Source: Canna indica (lineage: Eukaryota; Streptophyta; Magnoliopsida; Zingiberales; Cannaceae). From it: a stretch of DNA of 64,000 nt. Below the pieces are notes generated by a model. That model searched no databases. It was not told the origin of the DNA and was given only the letters and a program-made list of their open reading frames with translations. Location: positions 26,296,001-26,360,000 of the forward strand of contig CP136893.1 of NCBI GenBank assembly GCA_034359265.1. Reading direction: 5' to 3'. The stretch's first letter is position 1, and the number at the start of each line of letters is the position of its first letter. Positions 1 to 11,259 of this stretch are shown here, one piece after another. The translations under genes and the position numbers were made by a program.

Positions 1-654
1 TCGGCGGAACTCGACATTGTAGAATTCTGGAGAATAAAGCCAAACATAGAGCTTCGATAATTCCATGATAGCGATAGATCCGGCCGTCAAAAATCAATCA
101 CCACCGATCAAAATGTGAAACAAGAAGTCTGAAACATACAGTCCAAATTTCATTACAATCCAACCACGGACGCTCTGCCGATCACATAGTTTGTTTCTGT
201 TTGACGCTCTAAAGAGCAATTTGTCGAGATTCCCTTTCTCCCTCACCATGCGCGCGCCTCTTCCTTTGGACGCCCAAGGGGGGTGGGCGGCTATGGCTAT
301 CAGCCGTGTGCCCCTCAGAGATGAGGTATAAATACTAAAACCTCAATCGTCAAATGATCAAAGCGTCCATTAACTTAAGTTGAGTCTAAAACAAACCATA
401 ACTCAACCAATACAAGTTCAATTTGAGTTCCGCTCGAACCTCTGGACTCGTCTCGAATCAAACAACCCATCTAAGGACTAATCAAACCTAGATGAATTAA
501 TTTTCTTGTGAGCAAAGGCTAATCTTGAATTCAAGTCCTCCGACATTTCATCCGGCCCATCCAGACACGCGACCAAATTATCCCGTTAGAATAATCAAAT
601 AAAAATAAATTTTAAAAAAATACAGGTATTACACAATTAAATATCTTTTCAAAT
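1..654. other. No gene recognised
   Basis: I see no convincing coding region here. A TATA-like GAGGTATAAATAC lies near 325-337 after a GC-richer stretch (about 240-320), which resembles a promoter or an LTR promoter, but no partner repeat in the window supports that. Weak. Confidence 0.3.
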
Positions 655-2620
655 ATGTGAATAAAGGTCAAAATCGTGTCACTACCACATTTGTTAACTC
701 GGCCTCAAAGTCCGAAATACAAGCTCTTGTTGATGAGATCAAAATATTTTATGATTGCCGATATATCTCTCCTTGTGAAGCAATATGGAGAATTTTTAGT
801 TTCAACATTCATTACAGATATCCATCTGTGCAACAATTGCTGTTTCATCTTCCAAATGAACATACTATAATTTTCAATTATGACGATCAAATATCTAAAG
901 TGACAAATTGACCAACAATTAATGAGTCTCAATTTTTAGCTTGGTTCAAAGCTAACTAATGTTTCCTAGAGGCAAGAAGCTTATCATATCTTGAATTTCC
1001 TTTGTTGTTTGCATTGAAGCAAGACATTAGACGAGTCAATTTTTTATTGGAAGAATATTCTTTGTTCCCCAAGAATAGGATAGTTATACAATTTGAGAAT
1101 TCTACTAAGCGTGGTCAATAGTCCAACGTCTTTCGAGGATATTAGAATAATCAATTATAAAAATTTCCCATCTTTCAGAGATGCATGCTATAATTTAGAG
1201 TTGATTGACGATAACAAATAATATGTAGATGCAATTAAAGAAGCAAGTACATGGGGATCATATTTTTCTCTTAGAAAATTATTTGCTACATTATTATTAT
1301 CGAACTCGATGTCTAGACCAAAATTCGTTTGGGAGGAGACTCAAAGATGTTGTCATTACTGATGATGAACTCAAAGATGATTGTTTAGAGAAAATTGATT
1401 TAATTCTAGAATGATGTGACAAAAGTTTGGATGACTTTCCTATAATGCCAAAATCATCTCGATCATCTGCAAAAATTAACAATCATTTAATTGCTGAGGA
1501 GTCGCGCTACAATCAGAGGAGATTGAGAGAGGAAAATTAAGATCAAGTTCAACACCTAACTTCGGAACAGATACAAGTTTATGATAAAATATTGGATGTT
1601 GTTAAAAGAAAAAATAGAGGTATTTTTTTCTACAGTTATGGTGGAACCGAAAAGATATTTATTTGAAAAACACTTGCATCTACACTTCGATCCGAAGGGG
1701 AAATTATTTTAATAGTTGCGTCCAGTGGGATATCATCTTTACTATATTACCTAGTGGAAGAACAACACATTCTCGATTTGTGATCCCTCTTAATCTGGAT
1801 GAGGATTCTACTTGCAATATTAAACAAGGTTCTTTGTTGGTTGATTTATTGGTGAGAACAAGTTTAATTATTTAGAACGAAGCTCCAATGATGAATATGT
1901 ATTATTCAGTTATACATTTAATTTATATATTTATTAAATTTCATTAAATATAAATTTAATAGTCTGATTCTCTTAATTTTAGATATTGTTTTGAAGTGTT
2001 TGATAGAACATTGTGTGATGTTATGCGCTTTAAAAATCCAAACAACAATGATCATCCTTTTTGAGGTAAGATTGTAGTATTTGGGGGAGACTTCAGACAA
2101 ATTTTACATGTCATTCCTAAGGAAAGCAGACAAGATATTATTAATGCAGCACTTAGTTCGTCTTTCTTATGGGATGACTATGAAGTTTTAAAGCTAACGA
2201 AAAATATGTCTCTCACTGTAAATAACTCTGATGACAATACAGATGATTTGAAAAGTTTTTCGGATTGGATATTATCGATCGGTGACGGAAAGATAGGTGA
2301 TCCTGGTGATGGTTATAGAGTAGTCTAAATTCCAGACGATAACTTGATTTTGGATGCAAGTAACCATATTGATGCGATTGTCAATGCAAATTATCCTGAG
2401 CTTATAACAAATGCCAATAATTTGCAATATTTGCAACAAAGAGCTATATTAGCTCCCACTCCGAATATGATTGAGATGATTAATGACTATATGGTTTCTC
2501 TAAATCAAAAAGAGTCAACGACATTTTTGAGCTCAAATAACACGTTCTTATTGGATTCTGGATAGAGTTTGTGAGATCAAATCCACACACTAGACTTCTT
2601 AAACTGCATTAAATGTTCTG
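655..2620 (+). pseudogene. Helitron RepHel helicase, decayed C-terminal part
   Basis: Remnant of the PIF1-like helicase of a plant Helitron, the enzyme that unwinds DNA during rolling-circle transposition. Family signatures occur in several frames in order: the block YISPCEAIWRIFSFNIHYR (about 755-815); a stretch reading EASTWGSYFSLRKLFATLLL (about 1240-1300); a degenerate Walker A region, GGTEKIF then an in-frame TGA (about 1640-1665); LPSGRTTHSRFVIPLNL (about 1747-1797); the Walker B-like FGGDFRQILHVIP (about 2080-2118); and QQRAILAPTPNMIE (about 2430-2472). Stops and frame changes break it throughout, and an AT-rich insertion around 1895-1980 interrupts the gene. The Rep nuclease half and Helitron ends were not found. 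The 3' end abuts CACTA sequence near 2620-2690. Confidence 0.85.
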
Positions 2621-2689
2621 GAGTTAGAGTTGCAATAGGTCAACGGTCGACTTCATAAGTCAAAAGTGTCGAATGTGTTAAATAAACAA

Positions 2690-4259
2690 CAGATGAATGA
2701 TGTGTATCAATGGATCAAAGAACTCATATTACCTTATTGATATGCCTCAAACGTATCTCGATGTGTGAACGTCGATGAATGCAAAATATCGGGGATAAAG
2801 AGCCACGATTGTCATGTATTTCATACAAAGATTGCTTCCTGTCGCGTTTCGAGATCATCTACATCATAAGATTTGGGGTCCGTTGACAAAATTAAGTATG
2901 TTTTTCAAAAACATTTGTGCAAATGTCATTCGAGTCGAAGATATGTCAGCACTTGAAAATAATATTAGTGTAATCATATGCAAGCTTGAGCAATTTTTTC
3001 CTCCTACATTTTTTGACTCTACCGATACATTTGACATACGAGACACGAGTTGGTGGCTCTGTTTAATACCAGTGGATGTACTTATTTGAAAGATATATAA
3101 ATCGTCTGAAAAAAAAGTAAAGAACACCGCGGTAATTGAATGTTCTATATCAGAAGTATATATAATTCAAGAAATTTTAACATTCTGCTCATTTTATTTT
3201 GAATCAACCATCAAGACAAGACTTAATCGTCTTCCATGGAACGATGACGGGGGAACTCGACCATCAAGTAGGGGATCTCGACCATTAGATGGTTGTTTAA
3301 ATATCCTTTGTTACCCTGGTCGTGCTTTGGGTTCTCGTCTGTCTCGATTCTTAAACGACGAATAGTACCATTTGGCCCACTTGTACATTTTACTAAACTG
3401 TCCGGTGATTGAAAAGTTCATTGAAATATTTGACGTTGAGATGGTGACAAAATACTCAATTTACAACGCTGTAACAATTAGAGAAATTATGCAATCGTGA
3501 GTTGCCTATTTGGTTTCGAGCTTACAGTGCATAACACGAAGACGAAATAGATAACATAATATTTAATTTTGCTAGCTGACCGGCACGACTTGTACCGTAT
3601 TATAACGATTATTTTGTTAATGGATATAAATTTCACACACTAGAATATTAATCTACAACGAAAACTATGAATGTCGGGGTCTACGTTAAAGGGATAATGT
3701 ATGCTAAATGTGATGTTGACTTTTACGGATTGTTGGAAGAAGTCATAGAATTGTAATTTTTCGGATGGAAATCAGTTGCCATTTTCAAATGTCATTGGTT
3801 CGATACAAGCGTAGGGGCATGAGAGTTCATCCAAAGTATAAACTTGTCGAAGTTAATTACAAATCGAAACTGGCTTTAAATGAGTCATTTATATTGGCAT
3901 CTTAAGTTGAACAAGTATATTATATGCAGTATCCATCTCAAAAGAAAGATAAGGCAGATTAGCGTGTAGTCTATAAGACTAAAGCCAGAGGAAAAATTAA
4001 TTCGATAGATGAAGAGAATGAACCGACAGATGACTTCTATCAAGAAGAGGATCCTTCCGAAGTGGAGCGAATTAGTCCAATACTCGAGGATGATGACACG
4101 AAGTTAGTTCAATTGGAAGTAGAATATGTTGATGACGACGATATTGAAGTTGAGGAAGAACAGAATGATGATGAGGGAGAAGAAGAATTTGAAGATTCCG
4201 ATACAAAAGAACAAGAAGAAGAGTATTACACGAATGATGATAATGATGATGACAAATAA
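2690..4259 (+). pseudogene. CACTA (En/Spm) TNP2-like transposase, decayed
   Basis: C-terminal half of a CACTA-superfamily transposase, which cuts and pastes elements with CACTA termini. About 2735-3090 reads through GYASNVSRCVNVDECKISG, then KSHDCHVF, QRLLPVAFRDHL, NVIRVEDMSALENNISVIIC and FFPPTFFDSTDTF, matching the conserved region after the catalytic domain (DUF4218-like). Further on, VNGYKFHT (about 3618), NVGVYVKG (about 3670) and FKCHWFDT (about 3786) match the C-terminal DUF4216-like block. A frame change at about 2815 and several stops make it non-functional. An acidic tail (4062-4256, runs of D and E) closes the reading frame and is typical of these proteins. The N-terminal catalytic half is absent, apparently lost at the Helitron junction. 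Confidence 0.85.
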
Positions 4260-4335
4260 TTGTAAATGTGAAGTATATCTTCAATTATTAAATCTATCTG
4301 TTAATCTATTATATATTATCTAATTATATTCATAT

Positions 4336-5770
4336 TTGACGGCTATGGTTCGACAAGTGCGTGCCCGAGTAAGAATTTCTCGCAAGACTACCACCCAACG
4401 ATTACCACCTGCCACTCCTGTATCCACCGTTCCTTCACCTACACACACCATCCCTCTGCCTTTAGCCACTATTGACCCTTCACTAACATCCACTGTCACA
4501 TCGCCGATATCCTACTATCCCCCCACCTTCGCCCACCATCCCCCCACCTCATCCGGCCACCCCCCTCCCCCCACCTCCAGCCACTATCCCCCACTTGATC
4601 CGTCCACCCCCCCCCCCACTTAATCTCACATGCTCTATGAGCATATGGATTTGTTGTAGCGAGAGTTCTCGGTACGTATATTTATTAAATTAATGATAAT
4701 GTTAAATATCGATCGGTACATGGCCGGAGGACCCGACCACTTTTGTAGATAGTGCATGGGAGCATGTTGTTGATGCTCGCTACAATAGGCTCCTTCAGCA
4801 GGCCCGTAAAATTGTGATGAGACAACTGGGGACCACACACATTGGGGAGACTCGGTGGCATGGCCCCAAGTGGATTCCTAGACAAGTGTAGGACCAGCTC
4901 GTTGAGTGGTGGGACATGCCTCAGTGGCAAGAGGTCTCATAGACTGCGTCGAGAAATTACATGTCCGGGGGGGGGCACACTAGTGGCTCTTTGTCTTTTG
5001 CGGTGCATGAGAATCGTATGGTATGTATAATTTTTTTACTTTTAATTAAATTATATTTTGTGTACAATGATACTAATGTATTTGTTTTCTAATGTTAGAC
5101 ACGGGTGGCGGAGGATGGCACCGTCCAATGCCCCTCGTTGATGGAGGTGTTTGAGTGCACTCATCGTCAGCAACATGGGGCAGGGGACTACGTCAATAGT
5201 AGGGTCGTGATCATCATGGTAAGTATTTATCTTTGTTTGATATATGCATTTTTTATATATAGTTTATATATATATATAATATTTAAAATATAAACGTGCG
5301 TAGGAGACATACACGAGGATTGTGATTGAGCGCGGAGGAGCGTCACAGGGTGACTTTGACCCTGTAGCGTGGGTCAAGGCTGCAGGTGGTTGGGAGCATG
5401 ATCGTGTTTATGGCTTTGAAGACAGTGGTCATGCACGAGCCGTGTTAGGGCCACTTGGGGCATCGATCCCTCCCGTTGCGGGTGAGCGGCCCTCGACATC
5501 CCGAATGCAGGACTAGAGCCGAATAGCGGCCTTGGGGTTCAAGCTTACACAACAGAGATAGACGATGGAGGAGCAAAGACGAACGAATGATGAGTTGAGA
5601 TAGACGATGGATGCACAGAGACAAATGATATAGAATATGCGGGCGCTCTTGACTAATATTACATCTCACTCCATCATTCATATAGTGATGATGTTTGAGC
5701 CGTCCTCCTCGACCCAGTCGACGCTCCTGACCCAATCGTTGTCAACTCCACCGCTTCCACCGCAGTTGTG
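4336..5770 (+). pseudogene. CACTA second gene (plant Ptta/En/Spm, TnpA-like), decayed
   Basis: Second protein of the same CACTA element, thought to bind subterminal repeats. It starts with a proline/threonine-rich stretch (4336-4620, many PPP and HHPP runs), continues after a probable intron with WPEDPTTFVDSAWEHVVDAR (about 4722-4781) and VEWWDMPQWQEVS (about 4900-4938), then TRVAEDGTVQCPSLMEVFEC (5099-5158) and HRQQHGAGDYVNSR, and finally ETYTRIVIERGG and DFDPVAWVKAAGGW (5303-5396). The AT-rich gaps at about 5020-5098 and 5221-5303 look like introns. In-frame stops occur near 4890 and 4938. A glutamine-rich coiled segment with stops (5530-5770) follows. Order, spacing and strand fit the TNP2-like gene just upstream. 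Confidence 0.7.
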
Positions 5771-6292
5771 AGATTTTAGTTTATTGTATTTTGATTATAT
5801 TTTGATACTTGTCACCCTCCGTTTGAGGGTTAGATACTTGATAGTTATTTATATACTTTGTTGTGATATTTTGATACTTGTTTGCCTCCGTTTGAGGCTT
5901 ATATTTGTTTATATACTTTATAGTTGTTTATATACTTTTAGTTTTATTATTTGATGCTTGTTTGTCTCCGTTTCAAACTTAGATTTATGATATTTAAGTA
6001 AAACTTATATGGTTGGTTATATTTGTATGTGTATGATGTTTTATAGTTATAAATAGATTATATCATATGAATATTATTGTATACAAGAATTTTTAAATTT
6101 TTGATTTTTTCAATTACAGGATATAACGTCAGCGACGGTTTACTCACGGCTAACCATCACAAGACCATCGCCAAAAGAGTATTGTAACTGGCTGATGGCA
6201 TATACAGCACCAAATATCACCGTTGCTAATAATATCACCAGCAGCTCCAAGCCGCGACTAATAGTTTAATTTCAACGATAGCCGTCTCGACT
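5771..6292 (+). mobile_element. CACTA 3' non-coding and subterminal region
   Basis: No coding sequence. About 5810-5980 holds three degenerate copies of a unit around CTCCGTTTGAGG with ATTTTGATACTTGTTT. About 6125-6290 carries CGACGG/CCGTCG-type motifs (AGCGACGGTTTACTCACGG, AACGATAGCCGTCTCGACTA) in both orientations, as in CACTA subterminal repeats. The expected CACTA terminus is not visible; the sequence gives way to the duplicated shugoshin segment at about 6293. Confidence 0.5.
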
Positions 6293-6568
6293 AATATTTC
6301 ATTATATCAAATAGCAGCATTTTCTACAAGGTTAAGCTGAAAACACTATGGCTGCCAATCAAATTGTAGTTATACTACTATGTTTTTGTCAAGCACTCCT
6401 TAGTAGACATGGAATTGATATGTGGAAACAGGTTGTAGATAAGATATTGTTCCTGCAAATTAAGCTTATAATGAGCATTTTACTGATGTACACAACAAGT
6501 TAGGAACTAGAAAAGATCAAAATGATCAGCTCTCAGCTAGCATCATCTGAAATATTGTTCCTTGGATC

Positions 6569-8812
6569 TTACTCTGGTCTTCGCATTTTTACATTCACAT
6601 TCATTTCCTTGTACGAAGTAACCTTCTCGGCTGCCCTACGCAGTGGCCTTCCAACAGAAGATCTTCGAAATGCTTGACCCCCTAAATCAGAAGAACCATT
6701 TGAATCCTATTTCTCAAGCTTTACTTGTTAAGTTGGAGTAATTATACTCGAAGTAGAAGAATCTCCCTCAACAACATTTTCTTCATGTAGATCTTTATTC
6801 TTATTTGAAAAAACTATAAATTTGGCATCTTCTTGCTTGATTGAGTCCTTTGTCGGTTCAGATGATTCAGACTTTAAATTATTGGATATGCGCAATGATT
6901 TTTTGCTTTGAAAGACTAGTCAGAAGTCAAAACCCTAAAAGCCTGGAAATAATACGAGAGTCGATTAGAACATGACTTTCCTTCTTCCATCAAGCTTTCT
7001 CTTTGATTTCACTTGGTGGCTCACTTAAAGTATGTTATCATCAATCTTGGGCAATTCCTCCACAAATTTGCATGATTCAGATTTCAAATTACAAGGTTTT
7101 GTTTGCAAGGATCTTCTAGTTCAATAAAACTACTATATGTTAAAAATGCTGCTCTAGAACAAGAAAAAATCATATCATAGTTAAACCATAAGATGCATTA
7201 CCTTCTTCCCTCAGCCTTCCCCTCCTCAACTGCCTGATGGCTCACTGGAACATTGAGATTTTCTATCTTGAGTGAATCCTTAATGCCGCATGATTCTGGG
7301 TTCAAATAACTAGATTTTAGCCGTAAGGACCTTCTTCTAAAATCTGTCCCTCCGATGCAATTTGTTGTTCCAAAATGGTAGATACTAAATCTACATAGCC
7401 AAACAAATAATGTAAGACAAATAAAATAAAATAAAATAAAATAAAATAATTATGTGATATCTGTAACATATTTAACTTATAGTGGCGAGAGAGTTACATG
7501 GTTCTTTCAACTTCCGCTTCTTATAGGGATTGCATTTCTTGTCAATAGTAATTTGAGTTGCATTTGCTTCGGCCTCTTCACACTTGCTGCTATTGTCCTT
7601 TTGCAATTTGATGAAAGAAAGTGAGAATATGAGCATAAACGTATGTCAAAATGTCCTTAAAGAACAAAAGGACTCAATTAATACCTCCGAGCTAATCTTG
7701 CTAAGAAGTTCTTTGATTAGCTTCTCCTTCTCTTAAGTGGAAGGTAAGAAAATGTTAACAAGTAATAAGAGAGGAGTACGTGAAGAACATACAGAAAACC
7801 AAATAGTGGCTCCTCACCTTTAATTCAGATGTCTTTAGTTTTAGAATCGATGACATGTCATTAAGTTCATGTTGCAATACCTTTAGCTGCATAAAATACA
7901 TTATTAAACAAAATATTAACATCTAAAGACGCTTGGCACAAAACTTAAACTAAGTGACAGCAGAGAATCTCTTTTCATAGTTGAAATAAATGATAAAAGT
8001 ACCAACTCATAGATGATTCAAAATAACATACTCTGTCTTTCTTTATGTTCACCTCCTGCATATCAAAAGATGGAACATATAAGAAGTAATTTTTTCTATC
8101 AATTGAAACAAAAAAGAAATGAAAGAGATAAGGAAACAACTGCATGCATATGCGAGTTAGTCTGAGCCAACTGGCAGTTTCATTGATTGCTTTTCACCTT
8201 TTCAAGTTTAAGTTTTTGCAACTCAATGCCACTCAATTCAACGATTTTACTGTAAAAAAAACGGATGAAATTAATCAAACAATACATAATTGATCGACAA
8301 ATTTGATAAACTATCTACTTTTAAGTTACATACTTCTTTTCAGCTAGAAGCTTCAACAAGACAGTATTTTCCTGGGATATGCACAAAAGTTTATTGTTTT
8401 GGTCAATTAAAGTCAAATTTTAAATGAAAAGACTAACAGAAGAAGAAAATTAAGTGTACCATCATGAGTTGCCCTATGCAATCGTTGGTGCTTAAGAAAT
8501 GCAGCGCCTTGGAGTTTCCCTCGACGAGGTCGGCACTCACCATTTCGATCCTCCCCGAACTCACAGTGTTAGTGATGTCGGACAACCTTTTTCTCCCAGT
8601 AGAATTCCCATTGAAATTTTGAAATTTACCTCTAAGATTTGCACCCACTATAAGACAAAGAGATCACTAGAATTTTCAGTGTCTTAAACCCTAACCCTTA
8701 CCCAAATCCAAGGAGTACGATCAAACCCTAGAAAATGAGACAAGAGCAGAAGATTACCTACGGCGCATCCATTAGTGTTAAGTAGCGAGCCAAGAAGAAT
8801 GCTGCCATCCAT
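6569..8812 (-). pseudogene. SGO1-like: Shugoshin-like pseudogene, copy A
   Basis: Plant shugoshins protect centromeric cohesin in meiosis. Exons on the minus strand: first exon 8812-8758 starting MDGSILLGSLL; 8647-8460 with the family motif RKRLSDITN; 8371-8334 (ENTVLLKLLAEKK); 8249-8141 (KIVELSGIELQKLKLEK); a mini-exon near 8057-8034 (EVNIKKDR); 7886-7818 (LKVLQHELNDMSSILKL); about 7736-7692; about 7606-7500 (KKCNPYKKRKLKEP); basic RRRSLRLKS and RRSLQTKPCNLKSESC blocks at about 7340-7200 and 7140-6970; and the conserved C-terminal SGO motif AFRRSSVGRPLRRAAEKV followed by SYKEMNVNVKMRRPE, stop at 6569. GT/AG junctions fit. Inactivating changes: TGA 8180-8182 in the coiled coil, TAA 7025-7027, TAA 6728-6730, TAG 6707-6709, and a deletion fusing two exons at about 7341. 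The start is the ATG opening the exon that splices into the RKRLSDITN exon. Confidence 0.85.
8680..8735 (-). promoter_or_regulatory. Telo-box-like motifs in shugoshin intron 1 (copy A)
   Basis: The first intron of copy A contains AAACCCTAACCCTTACCC (about 8686-8703 on +) and a second AAACCCTAG (about 8724). Copy B keeps both at about 13735 and 13772. AAACCCTAA telo-boxes are known in promoters and first introns of plant cell-division genes, which would suit a shugoshin. Regulatory use is inferred. Confidence 0.4.
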
Positions 8813-8951
8813 GAATGCAACAAGATCACAACCAAAGTCTACAGGAACATATTTGTCTCTCGAAGAAGAACAAGAACATGAAAGATCAAGATCTGGGCAA
8901 CGAAAGAGGGGAACAGAGAGCGAAGATGGAACGGACGGCGGAGGAACCAAG

Positions 8952-10074
8952 CGCACGACGGCTCTCACTAATAGCGATCCAAATTTTGAAGTGGTTCGTT
9001 TCGGGCTGGCATTTACATAAGTGTATCGCTTAGCGAGCTGTGAATCGAATCCAATCCGACCCATTAGTGGGAGCCATGATGTGGTTCATTTCAGGTAACA
9101 ATGGGAGGATATGCATGCATGGGTAATGGACAATTGTGATCAGTAACATAAAATAGCAAGTCAAGTGTCTTAATTCGTCGAGAAAGAAGTATTTTTTTAT
9201 TTTTTTAAGAGGGTTGAAAGGAAGCTTTGCTATATTGAATAAAATACCTTTTTTGGGTAATAGGGTAGTCTTGTTTTACTGCTTCAAAATTGTAGTTTGT
9301 ACGATCAATTCTTATAAAGCTTAAAATTTTAATTTCATGAAAATTATATTTTAAAAATAGAATATTAGCACTAGATTCTTTCAAAAACATGTATTAGCCA
9401 ACAAGACAAAAAATATACTGAAATTTCAATAGTAAGTTTTTTTGTTTAGATAGAATATAGGTGGGATTGGCATTTGAGTAGTAATTGACTAGATAATTAT
9501 CCACTTGGATAAACACAAAAAAAAAAATTAGAAAAAAAAAAATCATTGTTTTGTTCCTTTGTTTTTCCTCTCCTTTACACTTCATCTCTTCCCTCTCTCC
9601 CTCCTGTCATCTTCTGTCTTCCCCAATGCTCGATGAGCCTATCCACATTGCTAGATCGAGCTAGCAAGCGTTCAACCATGGCTGCAATCATCTCATCTTC
9701 CCTATATTGCATGTAGGGCGATGCAACTAGGCAACATTTTCAACATTACATGACATGTAGGGCGATGCAACTTGGCAACATTTTCAACATTACATGGTAG
9801 AGCTCTACAGGGAAAATCATCAATCTCCTATGTGATGAGATAAGTCTTTGCAAAATGAATTGCCCAAAACTTCTGGGACGTCATGCGTCCCAGCGCGCAG
9901 CATGGAACGCATCGATTCCACCGATTTTCTTCCTCTTCATTTTCTCATTTGATCATAAGATTTCCTGATTTGAGTATCAAATTTCCTCATTTATCGATTG
10001 ACTAGGGTAATAGTCCGTTCTACCTTATCGATGACAAGCTATACTAATAAAGCAAAACAGATGATTACTCCAGT
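8952..10074. other. Intergenic, AT-rich, no gene recognised
   Basis: 5' flank of shugoshin copy A grading into AT-rich sequence. A direct repeat lies at about 9712-9797 (two copies of ATGTAGGGCGATGCAACT(A/T)GGCAACATTTTCAACATTACATG, about 47 bp apart). No exons or RNA genes recognised. Confidence 0.5.
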
Positions 10075-10345
10075 CGACCAATAAACGAGAGAATCCAACA
10101 ATCAAACGAGAAAATCTAGTGGTCAAACAATAGAATCTAATGGTTGAATGAAGGAATATGTCGATCAAATGAGGGAATTTGGACATCAAACGAGGGGATA
10201 TGGATGGCAAACAAGGGAATGTGCGCATCAAACGAAGGAATCTAGACGCAAAATGAGAAAATTTAGGCACCAAATAAAAGAATCTGAGTGCCAAACGAGA
10301 GAATCTGGATACCAAACGAGCAAATCTGAGTGAATCTAAACTTCA
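10075..10345. repeat. 21-bp minisatellite, about 12 degenerate copies
   Basis: Imperfect tandem array with a unit close to CCAAACGAGAGAATCTGGATA. The clearest 21-bp spacing is at about 10275-10333; units upstream are more diverged and some differ in length. The period is a multiple of three, so the plus strand encodes a 7-residue repeat near QTRESGH with an open frame at 10148-10333. No flanking exons or family match support a gene. Confidence 0.75.
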
Positions 10346-10574
10346 AACAACGTAGTCATCATAATAGATGCTTCGTTCGATTGTCAAACGAGAAAATTAG
10401 CCGTAAATCAAGATGACATGTTAATGCTCACCTGACTTATGCAACTCTCTAATATTTGAGCCACCTCAATCAACCCTCTTCAACGCAACGAGGGCCCATG
10501 CCCACATAGCTCAAGTGAATCACAACCATAGGATGAAATTCTAAAATTCCCTCCAAGACCGATTTGACTTCTAA

Positions 10575-10776
10575 TGGTATGTTTGCTTCATTGGATATGA
10601 TGGGATAAAATTGGATAATAAATTAGGAATAATTGGATATGAATTGTTAAAATCTGATGCATATTATTTTTATTTATTTTTATTTTTATTTTCTTCTAAT
10701 CCATGAACTAAACAAATAATAGATATTAATTCACCTCTTATCATATGCTCTCTTATTCTATGAAGCAAACATACAC
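10575..10776. mobile_element. Tourist-like MITE (PIF/Harbinger type)
   Basis: A 202-bp non-coding element. The left end TGGTATGTTTGCTTCAT and right end ATGAAGCAAACATACAC form a terminal inverted repeat with two mismatches. TAA lies directly outside both ends (10572-10574 and 10777-10779), the target-site size used by PIF/Harbinger elements. The interior is AT-rich. Relatives occur at 41.9-42.8 kb. Confidence 0.8.
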
Positions 10777-10779
10777 TAA

Positions 10780-11259
10780 GCTTAATCGGGACGTCAAATA
10801 AATGTCAGATTTAATCCACTCCAAATTCTATAATGTAAGTAAACTATTTTACATACGGTAGTGTCCGTCTACTGGTCAAATCTACTATGTAGTGAGAAGC
10901 ATTTTGACTAGTTGAGTATACAGTCAACCTTAAAACCCAAAGAGAATGATTTAAAGACTTGAAACGGTTAGCAAGGAAGATGGCGAAAAGGTAGGAAAAA
11001 TGTTGCAAGTCACTTCAATTGAAGAGCAATTCAGTGCCCAACACAGAATCTACAAATAGCATGAAGTATATAGTAACTAGAAGAAAATCTGAGCCTACAA
11101 GCATACCCATGTCTTGGGTACTATCTCTAAAAAAGCTCCAACTTTTCACTAGTTATCGATGGTTGATTTTGCAAGAATAAGAGCGCCTTGTCACGCAGCA
11201 GAGTTTCTTAAAAGTTCATGGATAAACATAACGTTCATTGTACCCCAACTTTACATGTC
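10780..11259. other. Intergenic, no gene recognised
   Basis: Sequence between the MITE and duplicated copy B. No conserved exon, RNA gene or repeat partner in the window was seen. Confidence 0.5.

Larger units (their letters stand above)
6293..8951. repeat. Segmental duplication, copy A
   Basis: A 2.66-kb segment nearly identical to 11260-13999 in the same orientation. The left edge shares AATATTTC(A/T)(A/T)TATATCAAATAG. The right edge shares GAGGAACCAAG, after which copy A runs into unique sequence and copy B into an LTR. The unit holds a whole shugoshin gene from its 5' flank to past the stop codon. Compared with B, copy A lacks about 90 bp at 7341 (B 12315-12403). Confidence 0.9.

Noticed and set aside
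4062..4259. Independent acidic-protein gene
   Set aside because: It follows directly on the CACTA transposase C-terminal block in the same strand and matches its usual acidic tail.
8686..8703. Interstitial telomere repeat
   Set aside because: AAACCCTAACCC is too short and is conserved in the intron of both shugoshin copies, so a telo-box is a better reading.
8684..9064. 126-codon minus-strand ORF upstream of the shugoshin exon
   Set aside because: Only its middle part fits the first coding exon; the end reads through the GTAATC donor into the intron and the beginning lies upstream of the likely start.
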